Shown: piece by piece, positions 61,699 to 64,000 of the stretch | Position numbering within the stretch: position 1 is the first letter of the stretch | How the letters are laid out: every line of letters begins with the position of its first letter | Assembly (NCBI RefSeq): GCF_008312835.1 | Contig: NZ_VSKS01000001.1 | Span: forward strand, 496,001 to 560,000 | Reading direction: 5' to 3' | DNA: 64,000 nucleotides | DNA from: Streptomyces marokkonensis | Lineage (GTDB): Bacteria; Actinomycetota; Actinomycetes; Streptomycetales; Streptomycetaceae | The notes under the pieces: model-generated | What the model was told of the DNA's origin: nothing | The model's database searches: none | What the model saw: only the letters and a program-made list of their open reading frames with translations | Made by a program: the position numbers and the translations under genes

Positions 61699-64000
61699 AT
61701 GAGTGAGCGAGCCGTGACGGCCGAGCGGCCCGCGGCCACACCGGCCGGCGCGCACGCCACCGACGTCCCCGCCGGGCTCGCGGCCGTCTTCCTGCCCGCG
61801 CCTCTCCCGCGCGACGGACGCGTCGCCTTCTACGACCCCGAGGGCGTCCCGGACGGCGAAGGGCTCCCCGGACCCCACGACCACGGACCGGACGCCTCCG
61901 GTCCCGCGCTCCCCACCGACCTCACCGTCGTCCGCCCGCACGGCACCGGTGTACGGCGGCGGACGGTCCCGGCCCTCTCGCTGCCCGTCGACGAGGCACT
62001 GCCGCTGCTGGTCCGCGCCCGGCACGATCCGGCGGCCCACCCCGCCACCGCGTGCTGGGGCGCCGCCGCCCTGCACGCGCTGCGCCTCACGGCCCGCGGG
62101 CGGCTGCTCCCCGGCCTGACCCCCACCGGGTACGACGCCTGGCGCGCGGGCCCGCTCGAACCGGACGACGTGGCGCACCTGCGCGCGGTGGCCGCCGCCC
62201 TGCCCTACGAGGGCCACGCCGTCCCGCTGCCCGGTCCCGGCCCGATCCGGCTGCCCCGGCCGGAGGCACTCGTGCGCGCCTTCCTGGACGCGGTCGCCGA
62301 CACCCTGCCCCGCACGCCGGCCGCGCCGTACGCCTCGGGAGCGCCGTTCGCCGCCCGCAAGGCCCAGCGTCTGCCCGACGCCCACGACTGGGCCGCCGAG
62401 GTCGCCGCCGGCATGGACGCCGGGGTGCGCGTCTCCCTCCGCCTGGACCTCTCCGCCCACGACCTCTTCGACGGGGGTGCTGGCGCCGACGGGGACGGGA
62501 GCGGTGCGCGCGGTGCGGGCGCGGCGATCGTGCAGGTGCACAGCCTCGCCGACCCGACCCTGGTGGCCGACGCGGCCGCCCTGTGGGCGGGCGAGGCGGA
62601 CACCGCCTTCGGCCCCCGCGCGCGCGTGGACGCCGCCCTCGCGGTGCGCCGCGCGGCGCGCGTCTGGCCGCCGCTGGACCGGCTCTCCGACCAGGACGCG
62701 CCCGACGTGCTGGCCCTGTCCGAGGACGAGCTGGGCGACCTGCTCGGCGTCGCGGCCACCCGGCTCGCGGCGGCCGGCGTCGCCGTGCACTGGCCCCGCG
62801 ACCTCGCCCAGGACCTGACCGCCACGGCGGTGGTCCGACCGGCACCCGGCTCGGCCACCGACGGCAGCGGCTTCTTCGAGAGCGAGGACCTCCTGCGGTT
62901 CGGCTGGCTGCTCGCCCTCGGCGGCGACCCGCTCACCGAGGCCGAGATGGACGCCCTGGCCGAGGCGCACCGCCCCGTCGTCCGGCTGCGCGACCAGTGG
63001 GTGCTGGTCGACCCCGCCCTCGTCCGCAAGGCCCGCAAACGCGACCTGGGCCTGCTCGACCCCGTCGACGCGCTGTCCGTGGCCCTCACCGGCAGCGCGG
63101 AGATCGACGGGGAGACCGTCGAGGCGGTCCCCGCCGGGGCCCTGGCCGCCCTCCGCGACCGCCTGACCGCGGGCGTGCGGCCCGCCGCGCCACCGCCGGG
63201 TCTGGACGCCACCCTGCGCGACTACCAGCTCCGGGGCCTGGCCTGGCTCGACCTCATGACCTCCCTCGGTCTCGGCGGCTGCCTCGCGGACGACATGGGC
63301 CTCGGCAAGACCGTCACCCTCATCGCGCTGCACCTTAAACGGGCCCGCCGCGAGCCCACCCTGGTGGTCTGCCCCGCCTCGCTGCTCGGCAACTGGCAGC
63401 GGGAGATCACCCGGTTCGCGCCCGGCGTCCCCGTGCGCCGCTTCCACGGCGCCGACCGCGCCCTGGACGAGGCGGACGGCGGCTTCGTCCTCACCACCTA
63501 CGGCACCATGCGGTCCGCCGCGCCGGCCCTGGCCGCACACCGCTGGGGCATGGTCGTCGCCGACGAGGCGCAGCACGTCAAGAACCCCCACTCCGCGACG
63601 GCGAAGGCACTGCGCACGATCCCGGCCCCCGCGCGGGTGGCCCTCACCGGCACACCCGTGGAGAACAACCTCTCCGAGCTGTGGGCCCTCCTCGACTGGA
63701 CGACCCCGGGACTCCTCGGTCCGCTGAAGTCCTTCCGGGCGCGGCACGCACGCGCGGTGGAGACCGGCGAGGACGAGGAGGCGGCCGGGCGCCTCGCCCG
63801 CCTGGTGCGCCCCTTCCTCCTGCGGCGCAGGAAGTCCGACCCCGGCATCGTCCCCGAGCTGCCGCCGAAGACCGAGACGGACCACCCCGTGCCGCTCACC
63901 CGCGAACAGGCCGCGCTGTACGAGGCGGTGGTGCGCGAGTCGATGACCGCCATCGAGACCGCGCGGGGCATGGGCCGCCGCGGCCTGGTGCTGAAGCTGC
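61699..64000 (+). CDS. SNF2-type DEAD/DEAH helicase (cut by window end)
   Basis: At least 767 residues, open to the window end. The N-terminal 480 residues contain the bacterial SNF2-associated region (long Leu/Ala/Arg-rich stretch with FGWLLALGGDPLTEAEMD). The SNF2 ATPase starts near 510: LRDYQLRGLAWLDL, Walker A LADDMGLGKTVTL, LVVCPASLLGNWQREI, DEAQ box VVADEAQHVKN, LTGTPVENNLSELWALLDW and PFLLRRRKSDP. The C-terminal helicase lobe lies outside. Such proteins remodel protein-DNA or RNA polymerase complexes in ATP-dependent fashion. ATG 61699 is supported by GAGAAGGTG upstream. Confidence 0.93.
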   Translation, partial: MSERAVTAERPAATPAGAHATDVPAGLAAVFLPAPLPRDGRVAFYDPEGVPDGEGLPGPHDHGPDASGPALPTDLTVVRPHGTGVRRRTVPALSLPVDEALPLLVRARHDPAAHPATACWGAAALHALRLTARGRLLPGLTPTGYDAWRAGPLEPDDVAHLRAVAAALPYEGHAVPLPGPGPIRLPRPEALVRAFLDAVADTLPRTPAAPYASGAPFAARKAQRLPDAHDWAAEVAAGMDAGVRVSLRLDLSAHDLFDGGAGADGDGSGARGAGAAIVQVHSLADPTLVADAAALWAGEADTAFGPRARVDAALAVRRAARVWPPLDRLSDQDAPDVLALSEDELGDLLGVAATRLAAAGVAVHWPRDLAQDLTATAVVRPAPGSATDGSGFFESEDLLRFGWLLALGGDPLTEAEMDALAEAHRPVVRLRDQWVLVDPALVRKARKRDLGLLDPVDALSVALTGSAEIDGETVEAVPAGALAALRDRLTAGVRPAAPPPGLDATLRDYQLRGLAWLDLMTSLGLGGCLADDMGLGKTVTLIALHLKRARREPTLVVCPASLLGNWQREITRFAPGVPVRRFHGADRALDEADGGFVLTTYGTMRSAAPALAAHRWGMVVADEAQHVKNPHSATAKALRTIPAPARVALTGTPVENNLSELWALLDWTTPGLLGPLKSFRARHARAVETGEDEEAAGRLARLVRPFLLRRRKSDPGIVPELPPKTETDHPVPLTREQAALYEAVVRESMTAIETARGMGRRGLVLKL

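Overview
The window is one 64 kb piece of a very GC-rich actinobacterial chromosome, almost certainly Streptomyces. Grounds: extreme third-position G/C, many GTG and TTG starts, GGAGG-type ribosome sites next to several apparently leaderless genes (TANNNT 6-8 nt before the start codon), and genus-typical families (XRE-DUF5753/DUF397 pair, LAL-type LuxR, DUF3040, Tat-exported cell-wall hydrolases, SNF2 helicase). From memory the order gcl ... glxR-hyi ... uraD-uraH-uricase ... aceB ... IclR-allB-alc ... ROK kinase-SNF2 resembles the S. coelicolor SCO62xx region; I could not verify this. The first gene (glycosyltransferase) and last gene (SNF2 helicase) are cut by the window edges. No tRNA, rRNA, insertion sequence or CRISPR array was seen.

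Layout. 1-4.0 kb: glycosyltransferase end, DUF3040 protein, pyruvyl-transferase-like protein, AlkZ-like DNA glycosylase, secreted trypsin. 4.2-11.4 kb: two LuxR regulators and a coupled pair of acyl-CoA ligases. 11.5-18.5 kb: a Tat-exported 1118-residue alanine-rich ALF-repeat protein divergent from a small secreted protein and a secreted trypsin-fold/FG-GAP protein that has lost two catalytic residues. 18.6-27.9 kb: glyoxylate carboligase, tartronate-semialdehyde reductase, hydroxypyruvate isomerase, a small regulator pair, then the urate operon and 8-oxoguanine deaminase. 28-45.7 kb: accessory-looking genes (alpha/beta hydrolase, SulP transporter with MerR, amidase and lysozyme, thioesterase, XRE-DUF397 cassette, AlaA-like aminotransferase with HxlR, secreted VWA pair, Imm49, two divergent siderophore synthetases, a histidine-kinase remnant, HipA-like kinase). 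45.7-52.2 kb: malate synthase, MocA-like nucleotidyltransferase, IclR regulator, allantoinase, allantoicase. 52.3-64 kb: SDR, DHFR-like protein, Usp, two-component system, thioesterase, Gfo/Idh/MocA dehydrogenase with GntR, ROK kinase, membrane protein, SNF2 helicase.

How it works together. The clearest system is a purine/ureide-to-glyoxylate pathway in two blocks about 18 kb apart: 8-oxoguanine to urate, urate to 5-hydroxyisourate, OHCU, allantoin, allantoate, ureidoglycolate, glyoxylate, then either tartronate semialdehyde and glycerate (Gcl, GlxR, Hyi) or malate (AceB). The step from ureidoglycolate to glyoxylate and xanthine dehydrogenase are not in the window. A 15-bp palindrome TTCC-N7-GGAA lies before gcl, hyi, aceB, the iclR gene and allB. 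Before gcl, hyi and aceB a degraded second copy lies exactly 21 bp away. A different palindrome, TTCAAC-N5-GTTGAA, lies before uraD, allB and aceB. Together these suggest two regulators on overlapping gene sets.

Other points worth a second look: the ALF-repeat/pseudoprotease neighbourhood, two divergent NIS siderophore synthetases with no partner genes and no iron box seen between them, an orphan Imm49, a GntR palindrome (TGTCCGGACA) that also occurs before the ROK kinase operon, and a MerR palindrome carrying a -10-like hexamer on each strand.
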